The position numbers and the translations under genes are program-made. Of a stretch of DNA of 64,000 bases, positions 41,363 to 50,304 are shown piece after piece. The notes beneath the pieces are model-generated. The model had not been told where the DNA came from, did no database searches, and saw nothing but the letters and a program-made list of their open reading frames with translations. This DNA is from CAVYPR01 sp963770505 (GTDB lineage Bacteria; Actinomycetota; Acidimicrobiia; Acidimicrobiales; RAAP-2), in assembly GCA_963770505.1 (NCBI GenBank), contig CAVYPR010000006.1, positions 1,054,001 to 1,118,000 on the forward strand, given 5' to 3'. Numbering within the stretch: position 1 is the first letter of the stretch; the number at the start of each line of letters is the position of its first letter.

Positions 41363-41538
41363 GCGGTCGGCTCCCGGCCTGGCCGGTGTTGGCCGGCCCG
41401 ACGTGGCGGCGCTGTCGCATCCCGAACGTGCCGGTGGCCGTGCTGGGCGTGGCGCTAGCACGGACCGCCCCCTCCCCGCGGAGGGCGTTCGCCAGCCTCA
41501 CCTACGAGAGCTGGCGGTCGGCGCGGTTCGCGGGTTAG
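41359..41538 (+). CDS. Possible 59-aa ORF overlapping the ferredoxin stop
   Basis: An ATG at 41359 overlaps the ferredoxin TGA (ATGA) and opens a 59-codon frame (MSGRLPAWPVLAGPTWRR...). The protein is Arg/Pro-rich with a short hydrophobic stretch (VPVAVLGVALA) and resembles no family I know. Position alone supports it; otherwise the 258 bp between ferredoxin and nadE contain only the nadE -10 element. Confidence 0.25.
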   Translation: MSGRLPAWPVLAGPTWRRCRIPNVPVAVLGVALARTAPSPRRAFASLTYESWRSARFAG

Positions 41539-41608
41539 ACCCGACGGCACAGGTCCCGGCCGTCGGCGCGCCAGGTGCCGTCCAAGTGGTCGGGCTCGAC
41601 GGCGCCGT

Positions 41609-41614
41609 TAGGCT
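41609..41614 (+). promoter_or_regulatory. Leaderless -10 element for nadE
   Basis: TAGGCT followed by exactly six bases (CTCGCC) and the ATG at 41621; no SD is present. Confidence 0.5.
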
Positions 41615-41620
41615 CTCGCC

Positions 41621-43365
41621 ATGTACCTGCGGGTGGCGCTGGCCCAGCTGAACACGGTGGTGGGCGACCTCCCGGGCAACGTCGAGCGGATCGTGACCGC
41701 CCTGCGGTCGGCCGAAGGGGCTGGGGCGGACCTGTGCGTCTTCCCCGAGATGACCGTCACCGGGTACCCGCCCGAGGACCTCCTCCTCAAGCCGGGCTTC
41801 GTGGCCGACAACGTGGCCGCCCTGGAGGAGGTCGCTGCGGCCACGGCGTCGACGGTCGCCGTCGTGGGCTTCGTCGAGCCCCTCGGCGGACCCGAGGCGG
41901 TCGACTGCGGAGCCCCGCGGCCCGCCTGGCCAACGCCGCCGCCGTGCTGCGCCGGGGCTGCGTCCGCGGCACCTACCGCAAGCGCCGGCTCCCCAACTAC
42001 AGCGTCTTCGACGAGGAGCGGTGGTTCGTCCCCGGGGAGGGTCCGCCGCCACTGTTCGGGGTGGGCGGGGCGGTGGTGGGCGTCTCGATCTGCGAGGACG
42101 TGTGGGCACCCGGTGGGCCGGTGGCCGAGCTGGGGCGGGCCGGCGCCCAGGTGGTGGTGAACATGAACGCCTCCCCGTACTCGCGTGGCCGCCGGGCCGA
42201 GCGCCTTTCCATGCTGGTCGGCCGGGCGGCCGAGGCCGGCTGCCCACTGGTCTACGTCAACCAGGTCGGCGGCCAGGACGAGCTGGTCTTCGACGGGGCG
42301 AGCCTGGTGGTCGGGGCCGACGGCCTCCTCCTGGCGGCCGGCCGCCAGTTCGGAGAGGACCTCGTGGTGGTCGACGTCCCCCTGGCCACCCCTGCCGCGC
42401 CGACCCGCACCGTCGAGGTCACCGACCGACCGGTCCGTCCGTCCGGCGGCCCCGTGCTCGCCCCCGCCCCGCCACCCCCGCTCGGCGACGTGGCCGAGGT
42501 CTACGAGGCGCTGGTGCTGGGCACCCGGGACTACCTGGCCAAGAACGGATTCACCGGCGCCGTGGTCGGGCTCTCGGGCGGGATCGACTCGTCCTTGGTG
42601 GCCGCGGTGGCCGCCGACGCCATCGGCCCCGACCGAGTCACCGGGCTCGCCATGCCCTCGCGCTACTCGAGCCCCGGGTCGGTCAGCGACGCCGTGGACC
42701 TGGCCGAACGGCTGGGCATCACGTTGCACCAGGTCCCGATCGAGCGGGCCCACATTGCCTTCGCCGACCTCCTGGCCCCGGTGCTTGGGGATCCGCCGGC
42801 GGGGCTGGTCGACGAGAACCTCCAGTCGCGTGTGCGCGGCGTGGTGCTGATGGCCTTCTCCAACGCCACCGGGGCCATCGTGCTCACCACCGGCAACAAG
42901 TCGGAGATGGCCACCGGCTATTCGACCCTCTACGGCGACTCGGCCGGGGGGTTCGCCGTGATCAAGGACGTGCCCAAGACCCTCGTCTACGAGCTGTGCC
43001 GCCACCGCAACGCCCGGGCCGAGGCCGCGGGACGGCCCGGTCCCGTCCCCGAGTCGGTCCTGGAGAAGCCGCCCTCGGCCGAGCTCCGGCCCGACCAGCG
43101 CGACGACCAGTCCCTCCCCCCCTACGACCTGCTCGACCCGGTCCTGGCCGCCTACGTCGAGCAGGACCGCACGGCGGCCGATCTGGTGGCCGAGGGCTTC
43201 GACCCCGAGCTGGTGGTGCGGGTGGTGGGGCTGGTCGACGGGGCCGAGTACAAGCGGCGCCAGATGCCCCCGGGCGTGCGCATCACCACCAAGGCCTTCG
43301 GGAAGGACCGCCGCATGCCGATCACCAACCGCTACCGGGCGGCGGCGCCTGTGCGCCATGGGTGA
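41621..43365 (+). CDS. nadE: Glutamine-dependent NAD+ synthase (frameshifted in this sequence)
   Basis: NAD+ synthetase that amidates deamido-NAD+ with glutamine-derived ammonia, about 582 aa when repaired. The N-terminal glutaminase (C-N hydrolase) domain supplies Glu in VFPEMTVTGYPPEDLL, Lys in RGTYRKRRLPNY and Cys in GVSICEDVW. The synthetase domain has the PP-loop GLSGGIDSSLVAAVA and LTTGNKSEMATGYSTLYGD. The first about 95 residues and the rest lie in different frames; adding one base near 41908 restores a continuous protein (VD-SPAARLANAAAVL). ATG 41621 is supported by MYLRVALAQLN and the leaderless -10. Its end overlaps the next gene by 8 bp. Confidence 0.9.
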
Positions 43366-43942
43366 GGACCGGCCCCTCGGGGCCCTGCCGCTCGAGCGCG
43401 CCGCCGAGCTTGTCGGCGCCTACCGCTGGGTGGAGCGACGGCTGTTCGAGCTCACCGGCGCCTGGGCCGCCGAGGCCGACCTCCCGGCGGTCCAGGTCCA
43501 CCTCGACCGGGTGAGCACCGAGCACGCCTGGCACGCCGAGCTGTGGGAGGACCGGCTCCCGGTGCTCGACGGCACCGACCGCGAGGCCCTCACCCGGCCG
43601 GCCGGCCCCGCCCTCGGCGCGCTGATCGACACCCTGGCCGCCACGGGCCAGACGCTCGGCCGCCTGGCCGGCCTCACCCGGGTGGTCCTGCCCCGCCTGC
43701 TGGTCACCTACGACCGGCACCTGGCCCGGGCCGTGCCGGTGGCCGACGGCCCGGTGGTGCGGGCGCTCCGCCTCGTGCGGCGCGACGAGCTCGAGGCCTG
43801 GGCCGAGGGCGAGGCCCTCTTGGAGGGGGCACTGCGGACGACCGCCGACGCCGCGGTCGTCGCCGAGGCCCAGCAGCGGCTGGAGGCGGCGGTGGTCGGG
43901 GCGGCGGTCGGCGGGGGTCTGGTGCCCTGGCCAAGGGGCTGA
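43358..43942 (+). CDS. Uncharacterised alpha-helical protein downstream of nadE
   Basis: A 194-aa protein predicted to be almost wholly helical. YRWVERRLFELTGAWAAE, HLDRVSTEHAWHAELWEDRLP and LPRLLVTYDRHLARAVPV contain Glu and His residues spaced as in ferritin-like four-helix bundles, but I cannot identify a complete di-iron site. It overlaps nadE by 8 bp, so expression is coupled. Function unknown; a ferritin-like or DUF455-like fold is a guess. Confidence 0.6.
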   Translation: MGEDRPLGALPLERAAELVGAYRWVERRLFELTGAWAAEADLPAVQVHLDRVSTEHAWHAELWEDRLPVLDGTDREALTRPAGPALGALIDTLAATGQTLGRLAGLTRVVLPRLLVTYDRHLARAVPVADGPVVRALRLVRRDELEAWAEGEALLEGALRTTADAAVVAEAQQRLEAAVVGAAVGGGLVPWPRG

Positions 43943-44010
43943 AAGGGCGGCAAACGGGGGCGGGTCGGGCCCCGCGAGGCCCCTTGCGGTGCGCCATGCG
44001 GTCCGGGCAC

Positions 44011-44036
44011 TTGACGCGGCCTGTAAAATGCGTCAA
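44011..44036. promoter_or_regulatory. Inverted repeat upstream of the sigma factor gene
   Basis: TTGACGC (44011-44017) and GCGTCAA (44030-44036) are perfect 7-bp arms around 12 bp that include TAAAAT (44024-44029), the only A/T run in the region. It lies about 130 bp before the sigma gene and looks like an operator over a promoter. Confidence 0.5.
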
Positions 44037-44163
44037 CAGCACGTCGCGGGCGCAGAGCCGGAACAGCTCCGGCTCATCGGGCGGCGGGCACCAGGGTCGC
44101 GGTGGAGGGGGAAACCGCCGGGACCGACCACCAAGACCCAATCAAAGGGAGGCTCGGTTCACC

Positions 44164-45102
44164 TTGGCCAAAGAACGCATAGAGCGCGACGACGAGGATC
44201 TCGTACGCCTCTATCTCACCGACATCGGTCAGTACCCCCTGCTGACCAAGGACGACGAGGTCCGCCTGGCCCAGGCCATCGAGGTCGGCCGCGAGGCCGA
44301 AGAGGAGATGAAGAAGGCCACCAAGGCCCTGAGCGCGGCCCGCAAGCGGGAGATCCGCCGGGCCATGTTCGACGGCGAGCAGGCGCAGCAGACCTTCGTC
44401 CAGTCCAACCTGCGCCTGGTGGTCTCCATCGCCAAGAAGTACCAGGCGTCGGGGCTGCCGCTCCTCGACCTCATCCAGGAGGGGAACCTCGGACTCATGC
44501 ACGCCGTCGAGAAGTTCGACTGGCGCAAGGGGTTCAAGTTCTCGACCTACGCCACCTGGTGGATCCGTCAGGCCATCACCCGGGGCATCGCCAACACCGG
44601 CCGCACCATCCGGCTCCCGGTGCACGCCGGTGACACGCTGGCGCGGGTGCAGAAGGCCCAGGCCCGCCTGGAGCTGAAGCTGGGCCGCCCGGCCACCCTG
44701 GCCGAGCTCGGCATCGAGGTGGAGATGCCCGAGGACAAGCTGGTGGAGGCGCTCCGGTTCCGGGCCGAGCCGCTGTCGCTCTCCGAGCCCCTCCGCGAGG
44801 ACGGCGACGCCGAGCTCGGCGACGTGGTCGAGGACCGCTCGGCCGAGTCCCCCTTCGAGGTCGCCGCCGTCTCGCTGCTGCCCGACGAGATCGGCCGGCT
44901 GCTGTCCCCGCTCGACGAGCGCGAGCGGGAGATCCTGCGGCTGCGCTTCGGCCTCGACCGGGGCGAGCCGAGGACGCTCGAGGAGGTGGGGGAGCACTTC
45001 AACCTCACCCGGGAGCGGATCCGCCAGATCGAGGCCCGGGCCATGTCCAAGCTCCGCCATCCCTCCTCGGACACCGGCGCCCGGGACCTGCTCACCGTCT
45101 GA
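44164..45102 (+). CDS. RNA polymerase sigma-70 factor (group 1/2)
   Basis: A 312-aa sigma factor. Region 1.2 (DLVRLYLTDIGQYPLLTKDDEVRLA), region 2 (SNLRLVVSIAKKYQASGLPLLDLIQEGNLGLMHAVEKF and FSTYATWWIRQAITRGIA for -10 recognition), region 3 (LARVQKAQARLEL) and region 4.2 (TLEEVGEHFNLTRERIRQIEARAMSKL) are complete. The long acidic region 1.1 of housekeeping sigma factors is absent, so it may be the primary factor in a short form or a group 2 (HrdB/SigB-like) factor. TTG 44164 follows GGGAGG by 11 nt; the start is uncertain. A perfect inverted repeat lies about 130 bp upstream. Confidence 0.93.
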   Translation: MAKERIERDDEDLVRLYLTDIGQYPLLTKDDEVRLAQAIEVGREAEEEMKKATKALSAARKREIRRAMFDGEQAQQTFVQSNLRLVVSIAKKYQASGLPLLDLIQEGNLGLMHAVEKFDWRKGFKFSTYATWWIRQAITRGIANTGRTIRLPVHAGDTLARVQKAQARLELKLGRPATLAELGIEVEMPEDKLVEALRFRAEPLSLSEPLREDGDAELGDVVEDRSAESPFEVAAVSLLPDEIGRLLSPLDEREREILRLRFGLDRGEPRTLEEVGEHFNLTRERIRQIEARAMSKLRHPSSDTGARDLLTV

Positions 45103-45133
45103 GGCGCCCGGGCGCACGCCGGCCCGATGCGGG

Positions 45134-45139
45134 TAGCAT
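45134..45139 (+). promoter_or_regulatory. Leaderless -10 element for a 24-aa ORF
   Basis: TAGCAT, then exactly six bases (CGCCCC), then the ATG at 45146. The hexamer lies in a GATGC/GCATC mini-palindrome. Confidence 0.4.
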
Positions 45140-45145
45140 CGCCCC

Positions 45146-45220
45146 ATGAAGAAGCTGCTCCTCCTGGCCCTGCTGATCACCCTCGGCGTCGTCGCCGCCA
45201 AGCGGCTGCGCGCGACCTGA
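45146..45220 (+). CDS. 24-aa micro-protein, DLW-39-like N terminus
   Basis: ATG to TGA encodes MKKLLLLALLITLGVVAAKR plus four residues: a basic start, one hydrophobic helix and a basic end. The start resembles that of DLW-39 family small proteins of actinobacteria, but the tail with the DLW motif is missing. It could be a genuine small membrane protein or a truncated relative. Support is the leaderless -10 six bases upstream and the typical start. Confidence 0.45.
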   Translation: MKKLLLLALLITLGVVAAKRLRAT

Positions 45221-45244
45221 CCCCGGGGCCGCCGGGCGGCCCCC

Positions 45245-46069
45245 TCAGACCGGTGACCGCGCCGGGGACCGGCGGGGACCGTCGGCCGTCCGGCCACGGG
45301 CGCGTCCCCTGCGGCCCCGCCACCACAACAGCGCCACCGCCACGGCGAGGGCCAGGCTCGTGGTGACCACGGGCGTGCGGACGCTCATGCGGTCACGCAG
45401 CCGCACCGGCTTGGTGAACTGCCGCACCTCCCACTCCCGCTCGCGGGCCGCCTTGGCCAGTGACCGGTCGGGGTTGACGGCGACCGGGTGCCCGACCGCC
45501 TCGAGCATGGGCAGGTCGGTCCCCGAGTCCGAGTAGGCGGTCGACGCGGCGAGGTCGATGCCGGTGCGGGCGGCCAGCTCCACCATGGCCGCCGCCTTGT
45601 CCGGGCCGTAGGCGTAGAAGGCCAGCCGCCCGGTGTAGCGGCCCTCGTCGTCGATCTCGGCCACCGAGCAGATGGCGCCGTCGACGCCGAGCAGCTCGAC
45701 CAGCGGCTGGACGATCTCCTCGGGGGAGGCCGACACGAGGTAGACGCGGTCGCCGGCGATGCGGTGGGCCTCCATCAGCTCGAGCGCCTCGTTGTAGATG
45801 ATCGGCTCGATCGTCTCGAGCAGCGTCTCGCGGACGATCTGGCGCACCTGGTCGCGCTGCCACCCCTTGGTGAGGGCCAGCATCGACTCGCGGATGCGCA
45901 CGAGCCGCTTCTCGTCCGCGCCGAACTGCAGGAAGATCAGCTGCCCGACCACGGCCCGCAGCACCACGCGGCGGTTGATGAGGCCGCCCCGGCGGAACGG
46001 CCCGCCGAAGGCGGGGATCGACGCCTTGGCGATGACCGTCTTGTCGAGGTCGAAGAAGGCTGCCCTCAT
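45245..46069 (-). CDS. HAD-IB family (SerB-like) phosphatase with C-terminal membrane helix
   Basis: A 274-aa HAD hydrolase. Motif I FFDLDKTVIAKAS with nucleophile Asp, motif II VYLVSASPEEIV, motif III Lys in PDKAAAMVE and motif IV YSDSGTDLPMLEAVG with the Mg-binding acids identify the HAD-IB (SerB/CicA) group. After the core, VTTSLALAVAVALLWW forms a C-terminal membrane anchor followed by an Arg-rich tail. The ATG at 46069 is 7 nt from a TACGCT hexamer. Substrates may be phosphoserine, lysophosphatidate or other small phosphates. It is read toward the sigma gene. Confidence 0.88.
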   Translation of the reverse strand: MRAAFFDLDKTVIAKASIPAFGGPFRRGGLINRRVVLRAVVGQLIFLQFGADEKRLVRIRESMLALTKGWQRDQVRQIVRETLLETIEPIIYNEALELMEAHRIAGDRVYLVSASPEEIVQPLVELLGVDGAICSVAEIDDEGRYTGRLAFYAYGPDKAAAMVELAARTGIDLAASTAYSDSGTDLPMLEAVGHPVAVNPDRSLAKAAREREWEVRQFTKPVRLRDRMSVRTPVVTTSLALAVAVALLWWRGRRGRARGRTADGPRRSPARSPV

Positions 46070-46125
46070 GTGCGCAAGCGTACGGGCGCCGACCGCCCGT
46101 GCCTGCGCATGGGCCAGATCCGGCT

Positions 46126-46788
46126 CTACTCGCCGACGAAGAGCCGGTGCACCCCCTGCTCGGCGTCGGCCGTGACGAGCACGAGCACCTCGTCGCCCAC
46201 CTGCAGGACGGTGTCGCCCCTGGGGACGACCAGGCGGTCGTCGCGCACCACGGCCACCACCGTGGCATCGCGGGGGATCCCGAGGTCGGCGATGGCCGTC
46301 GACGCCGCCGGCGAGTCCTCGGCCAGGGTCACCTCCACCAGGTGCGCCTGCCCGCCCTGGAACTGCAGGAGGCGGACCAGCGAGCCCACCGACACCGCCT
46401 CCTCGACCAGCGCGGTCAGCAGTTGGGGGGTGGAGACCGAGACGTCGACCCCCCAGCTCTCGTTGAAGAGCCACTGGTTCTTCGAGTTGTTCACCCGCGC
46501 CACCACCCGGGGAACGGCGAACTCCTGCTTGGAGAGGAGCGAGATGACGAGGTTGTCCTCGTCGTCGCCGGTGGCCGCCACCACCACGTCCACGGTGGCC
46601 AGGCCGGCCGCGTCCAGGGAGGAGACCTCGCAGGCGTCGGCGGCCAGCCAGGTGACGTCGAGCTCGCCGCGCCGCCGCTCGACGAGCTCTGGGTCCTGTT
46701 CGAGGACGAGCACCTCGTGGCCGCTGGCGTGGAGGTCCCGGGCGATCGCCGTCCCCACGCTGCCGGCGCCGGCGATGGCCACCCTCAC
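46126..46788 (-). CDS. TrkA-type RCK protein (second of pair)
   Basis: Cytoplasmic regulator of K+ uptake, 220 aa, with an N-terminal Rossmann fold (VAIAGAGSVGTAIARDL, EVLVLEQDPE) that binds NAD(H)/ATP and a C-terminal TrkA_C domain (about residues 140-220; VVVPRGDTVLQVGDEVLVLV). GTG 46788 overlaps the stop of the upstream paralogue (GTGA). No TrkH/TrkG membrane pore is in the window. The neighbouring APC permease with a soluble C-terminal domain is the likely partner, as this TrkA-TrkA-permease order recurs in actinobacteria. Confidence 0.92.
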   Translation of the reverse strand: MRVAIAGAGSVGTAIARDLHASGHEVLVLEQDPELVERRRGELDVTWLAADACEVSSLDAAGLATVDVVVAATGDDEDNLVISLLSKQEFAVPRVVARVNNSKNQWLFNESWGVDVSVSTPQLLTALVEEAVSVGSLVRLLQFQGGQAHLVEVTLAEDSPAASTAIADLGIPRDATVVAVVRDDRLVVPRGDTVLQVGDEVLVLVTADAEQGVHRLFVGE

Positions 46789-47468
46789 CTCGGGGCCTCG
46801 TGGCCGGGGGCGGGGTCGAGGGACGGGCTGAGCCGGTCCTCGAGGTCCCCCAGGGCGTCGGCCATGACGGCCAGGTGGAGCTGGTCGCCCTCCTGGCCCA
46901 CCAGCTGGCGGCCGTCGAGGCGGGGGACCCCGGACCGGGTGACGCCGATGAGGCTGAACCGACCCTCCTCCTCCACGTCGGCCAGCCGGCGGCCGGCCCA
47001 GCGCTCGGGGAGCGCCCGCTCGACCAGCACCAGCTTGCCGGTGGCGTCGGCCCACTCCCCGGTGACCAGCTCGGGGAGGAGCCGGCGGCGGACCTGGTCG
47101 ATGGTCCAGGTGACGGTGGCCACGGTGGGGATGCCGAGCCGCTGGTAGATCTCGGCCCGGCGGGGGTCGTAGATGCGGGCCACGACCCGCGGGATCTGGT
47201 ACGTCTCCCGGGCGATCCGCACGGTCAGGATGTTGGTGTTGTCGCCGCTGGTGACGGCGGCCAGGGCGTCGGCCCCGACGGCCCCGGCCCGCTCGAGGTC
47301 GTCGCGGTCGAACCCCGAGCCCACCACCTGCCCCCCGCCCCAGCCGGCGGGAAGCCGTCGGAAGGCCTTGGCCGAGCGGTCCACGACGACGACGTCGTGG
47401 CCCTCGCGGACCAGGGACAGGGCCAGCCCGGAGCCGACCCGGCCGCAACCGACCACCACGACGTGCAT
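46785..47468 (-). CDS. TrkA-type RCK protein (first of pair)
   Basis: A 227-aa TrkA-like protein. MHVVVVGCGRVGSGLALSLV and VVVVDRSAKAF form the nucleotide-binding loop; residues about 145-225 form a TrkA_C-like domain (LLPELVTGEWADATGKLVLVE, LVGQEGDQLHLAVM). The ATG at 47468 is six bases from TGCACT, with TTTACA 18 bp further upstream, giving a leaderless promoter. It is divergent from the APC permease and coupled to the second TrkA. Confidence 0.92.
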   Translation of the reverse strand: MHVVVVGCGRVGSGLALSLVREGHDVVVVDRSAKAFRRLPAGWGGGQVVGSGFDRDDLERAGAVGADALAAVTSGDNTNILTVRIARETYQIPRVVARIYDPRRAEIYQRLGIPTVATVTWTIDQVRRRLLPELVTGEWADATGKLVLVERALPERWAGRRLADVEEEGRFSLIGVTRSGVPRLDGRQLVGQEGDQLHLAVMADALGDLEDRLSPSLDPAPGHEAPR

Positions 47469-47549
47469 CCCGACAGTGCAACACGGCGCAGCGTGGACTG
47501 TAAAGAAGGCCCACCGCGGCGGGTGCCGGGCGGCCCGGGGTCATGGCCG

Positions 47550-47555
47550 TACTGT
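47550..47555 (+). promoter_or_regulatory. Leaderless -10 element for the APC permease gene
   Basis: TACTGT followed by exactly six bases and the GTG at 47562. It lies in the 93-bp divergent region with trkA. Confidence 0.45.
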
Positions 47556-47561
47556 GTGGCC

Positions 47562-50106
47562 GTGGAATCCGAGGACCTGGACCGCCCGGGGGCCGGTGCG
47601 CCCCCGGTGGCGGATGCGGCCTGGACCGGTGTGGACCGCCCGTCGGGTCCCGAGGCCGGGCTCGGTTTCCCCGACGGCGGCTCCCGCCGCCCGACCTCCC
47701 CCGCCCCCCGTCCCCCGGTGGCCATGGTGGTCTCCGAGTCCCTGATGGTCCCCGAGACCCTGCGCTACCGGCTCAAGAACAAGCTGCTGGGCCCGCCGCT
47801 GGTGACCGAGCAGCTGAGCACCGAGCGGCTCGGCCGGGCCATGGCCCTCGGGGTGCTCGCCCCCGACTGCATCTCGTCGTCGGCCTACGGCACCGAGGAG
47901 ATGCTCACCCAGCTCGTCCCCTACGTCGGCCTGGCCGCCTTCGCGCTGGTGGTGCCCATCACCATCGCCATCTTGGGGGTGCTCTTCTTCGTCACCCTCT
48001 CCTACCTCGAGGTGATCGGGCTCTACACCAAGGCCGGCGGCTCCTACGTGGTGGCCCGGGACAACTTCGGCCCCAAGGTGGCCCAGGTGGCGGCGGTGGC
48101 CCTCCTGATCGACTACACGGTCACCGTCGCCGTGCAGACCTCGGCAGGGACCGCCGCCCTCTCCAGCGCCATCCCGGCGCTGCGGCCGGTTCCGATCACC
48201 GTCGGGATCACCGTGGCGGTGGTGCTCCTCCTCCTCTACGGCAACCTGCGGGGCATCCGCGAGGCCGGGAAGTACTTCGCCGTCCCCACCTACTTCTATG
48301 TGGTCTCGGTCACCGCCGTCATCCTCACCGGGTACTTCAAGGAAGCGGCGGGCACCCTGCACCCCATGCCGCTGCCGCCCGCCCACACACTGGTGCAGGG
48401 CCGCGTCGGGGACGCCGGGGTCGGGGCTGCTCATGGGGCTGGCCCTCGTCACCCTGTTGCGCTCGTTCGCCAACGGCGGCTCGTCGCTCACCGGCCTCGA
48501 GGCCATCTCCAACGGCGTCTCGAGCTTCCGCCGCCCCGAGGGTCGCAACGCCCGCATCACCCTGGTGATGATGAGCTCGATCCTGGCCTTCTTGGTGCTC
48601 GGGGTCACCATGCTGGCCCACTTCACCCACGCCGTCCCCTACGCCCACGGCTCGCCCTCGGTCCTCTCCCAGGAAGTCAAGGCCGTCTTCGGGAACGCCG
48701 GGCTCGGGCGGTTCCTCTTCTACGTCGTCCAGCTGGCCACCCTGCTCATCCTCTACACCGGGGGCAACACCAGCTTCAACGGCTTCCCCTACCTGGCCAG
48801 CTTCGTGGCCGGGGACTCGTTCCTGCCCCGCCAGCTCACCCGGCGCGGCCACCGCCTGGCCTTCTCCAACGGGATCCTGGTGCTCACGGCGGTGGCCATC
48901 GCCCTGATCCTGGTCTTCCGGGCCACACTCGACGGGCTGGTCGCCCTCTACGCCATCGGGGTGTTCACGGGGTTCTTCCTGGCCGGGGCGGGGATGGTCA
49001 AGCACCACCTCACCTACAAGGGGGCCCACTGGCGGCGCAGCGTGGTGATCAACGGGTTCTCGGCGTTCCTCACCCTCACCGTCGTCCTCATCTTCGCCTT
49101 CTCCAAGTTCCTCCAGGGGGCGTGGGTGGTGGTCATCATCGGTCCCCTCCTCTACTGGGGCCTCCTGCGGCTCCACCGCGAGTACGAGGACGAGGCCGAG
49201 CAGCTCGAGGTGGGGGCGGCCCGGGCCACCGAGGCGCCGATCCTCCGGCGCCACGTGGTCATCGTGCTCATCGACCACCTCGACATGGCGACGGCCCGGG
49301 CCATCCAGTACGCGCGGACCCTCACCCCCGACGACCTGCGGGCGGTCCACTTCGACATCGACTCCAAGGTGGCCCGCGAGCTCGAGGAGGAGTGGAGCCG
49401 GCTCGGCCTCTCGCGCCTGCCGCTGGACGTCGTCGAGTGCCCCGACCGGCGGCTGGGGCGGGCCACGCTCGAGCTGGTGGCCGACGCGGTGGCCGACGGG
49501 GACACCGAGTGCACGGTGCTCCTCCCGCGCCGGTCCTTCGCCACCGGCTGGCAGCGGTTCCTCCACGACCGCACGGCCGACAAGATCGCCGCGGTGGTGA
49601 GCCGGGTGCCTCACGTGAGCGCCACCATCGTCCCCTACCAGGTGAGCGGCTGGTGGGCCGAGCGCAGCCGCCGCCAGCTGGTGGAGAGCGAGATGGCGGC
49701 CGCCGCCAGCGGCGCGACCCCGTCCGGCGACGGCCCCGGGCGTGAGCAGGCCGCCGGTCGGGCGGCACGGCGGGAGCGCACCAGTGAGGCCGACCGGGCC
49801 CTCGCCCTGCGCTCGGCCGGCACGCGGCCGGTGGCCGAGGCCCGCTACCGCGAGCGGGTGCGGGTGGCCGGGCGGGTCCGCTCGGTGCGGGTCCAGCCCC
49901 GGGCCGGCACCTCCAACCTCGAGTGCGTGCTCAGCGACGGGTCCGGGGCCATCCTCCTCGTCTTCCAGGGCCGGCCCCGGATCCCGGGCATCGAGCCCGG
50001 GGCCCGTCTCGTGGCCGAGGGCATGGTCGGGGCCTGGGGCCGCCGGCTGGCCATCTTGAACCCCGACTACGAGCTCGTGGGCGGCTCCGACGGGCTCTCG
50101 TCCTGA
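47562..50106 (+). CDS. APC permease with UspA-like and OB-fold C-terminal domains (frameshifted)
   Basis: About 847 aa when one base is removed from the GGGG run at 48423-48426. An N-terminal hydrophilic tail of about 60 residues is followed by about twelve membrane helices of the amino acid-polyamine-cation permease family (LGVLAPDCISSSAYGTEEML, YLEVIGLYTKAGGSYVVARDNFG, LTGLEAISNGVSSFRRPE). A soluble Usp-like region follows (HVVIVLIDHLDMATARAIQYA, about 560-710). From about 765 an OB-fold domain (RVRVAGRVRSVRVQPRAG, LVAEGMVGAWGRRLAILNPDYEL) is attached; in other actinobacteria this is usually a separate gene. The TrkA pair is divergent, suggesting K+ or amino-acid uptake control. GTG 47562 fits the leaderless -10; GTG 47556 is possible. 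Confidence 0.87.
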
Positions 50107-50304
50107 GCGGGGGAGCAGGCCCCGGACCGCCTTCCTTGCCTTGGGGGCCGCGCGGTCGCTATCGTCCCCTCGACCTCAGGCGGCCGCCGCGATCCGGCGC
50201 GCCCGCCTCCGCCCGGCTGGGCTGCGCCCCCGCGGGACAGCCAACCGGTGCCCGGCAGCGACCGTTGCCGTGCGTGTGCAGGAACAGAAAGGGAGTAGGC
50301 AGGC

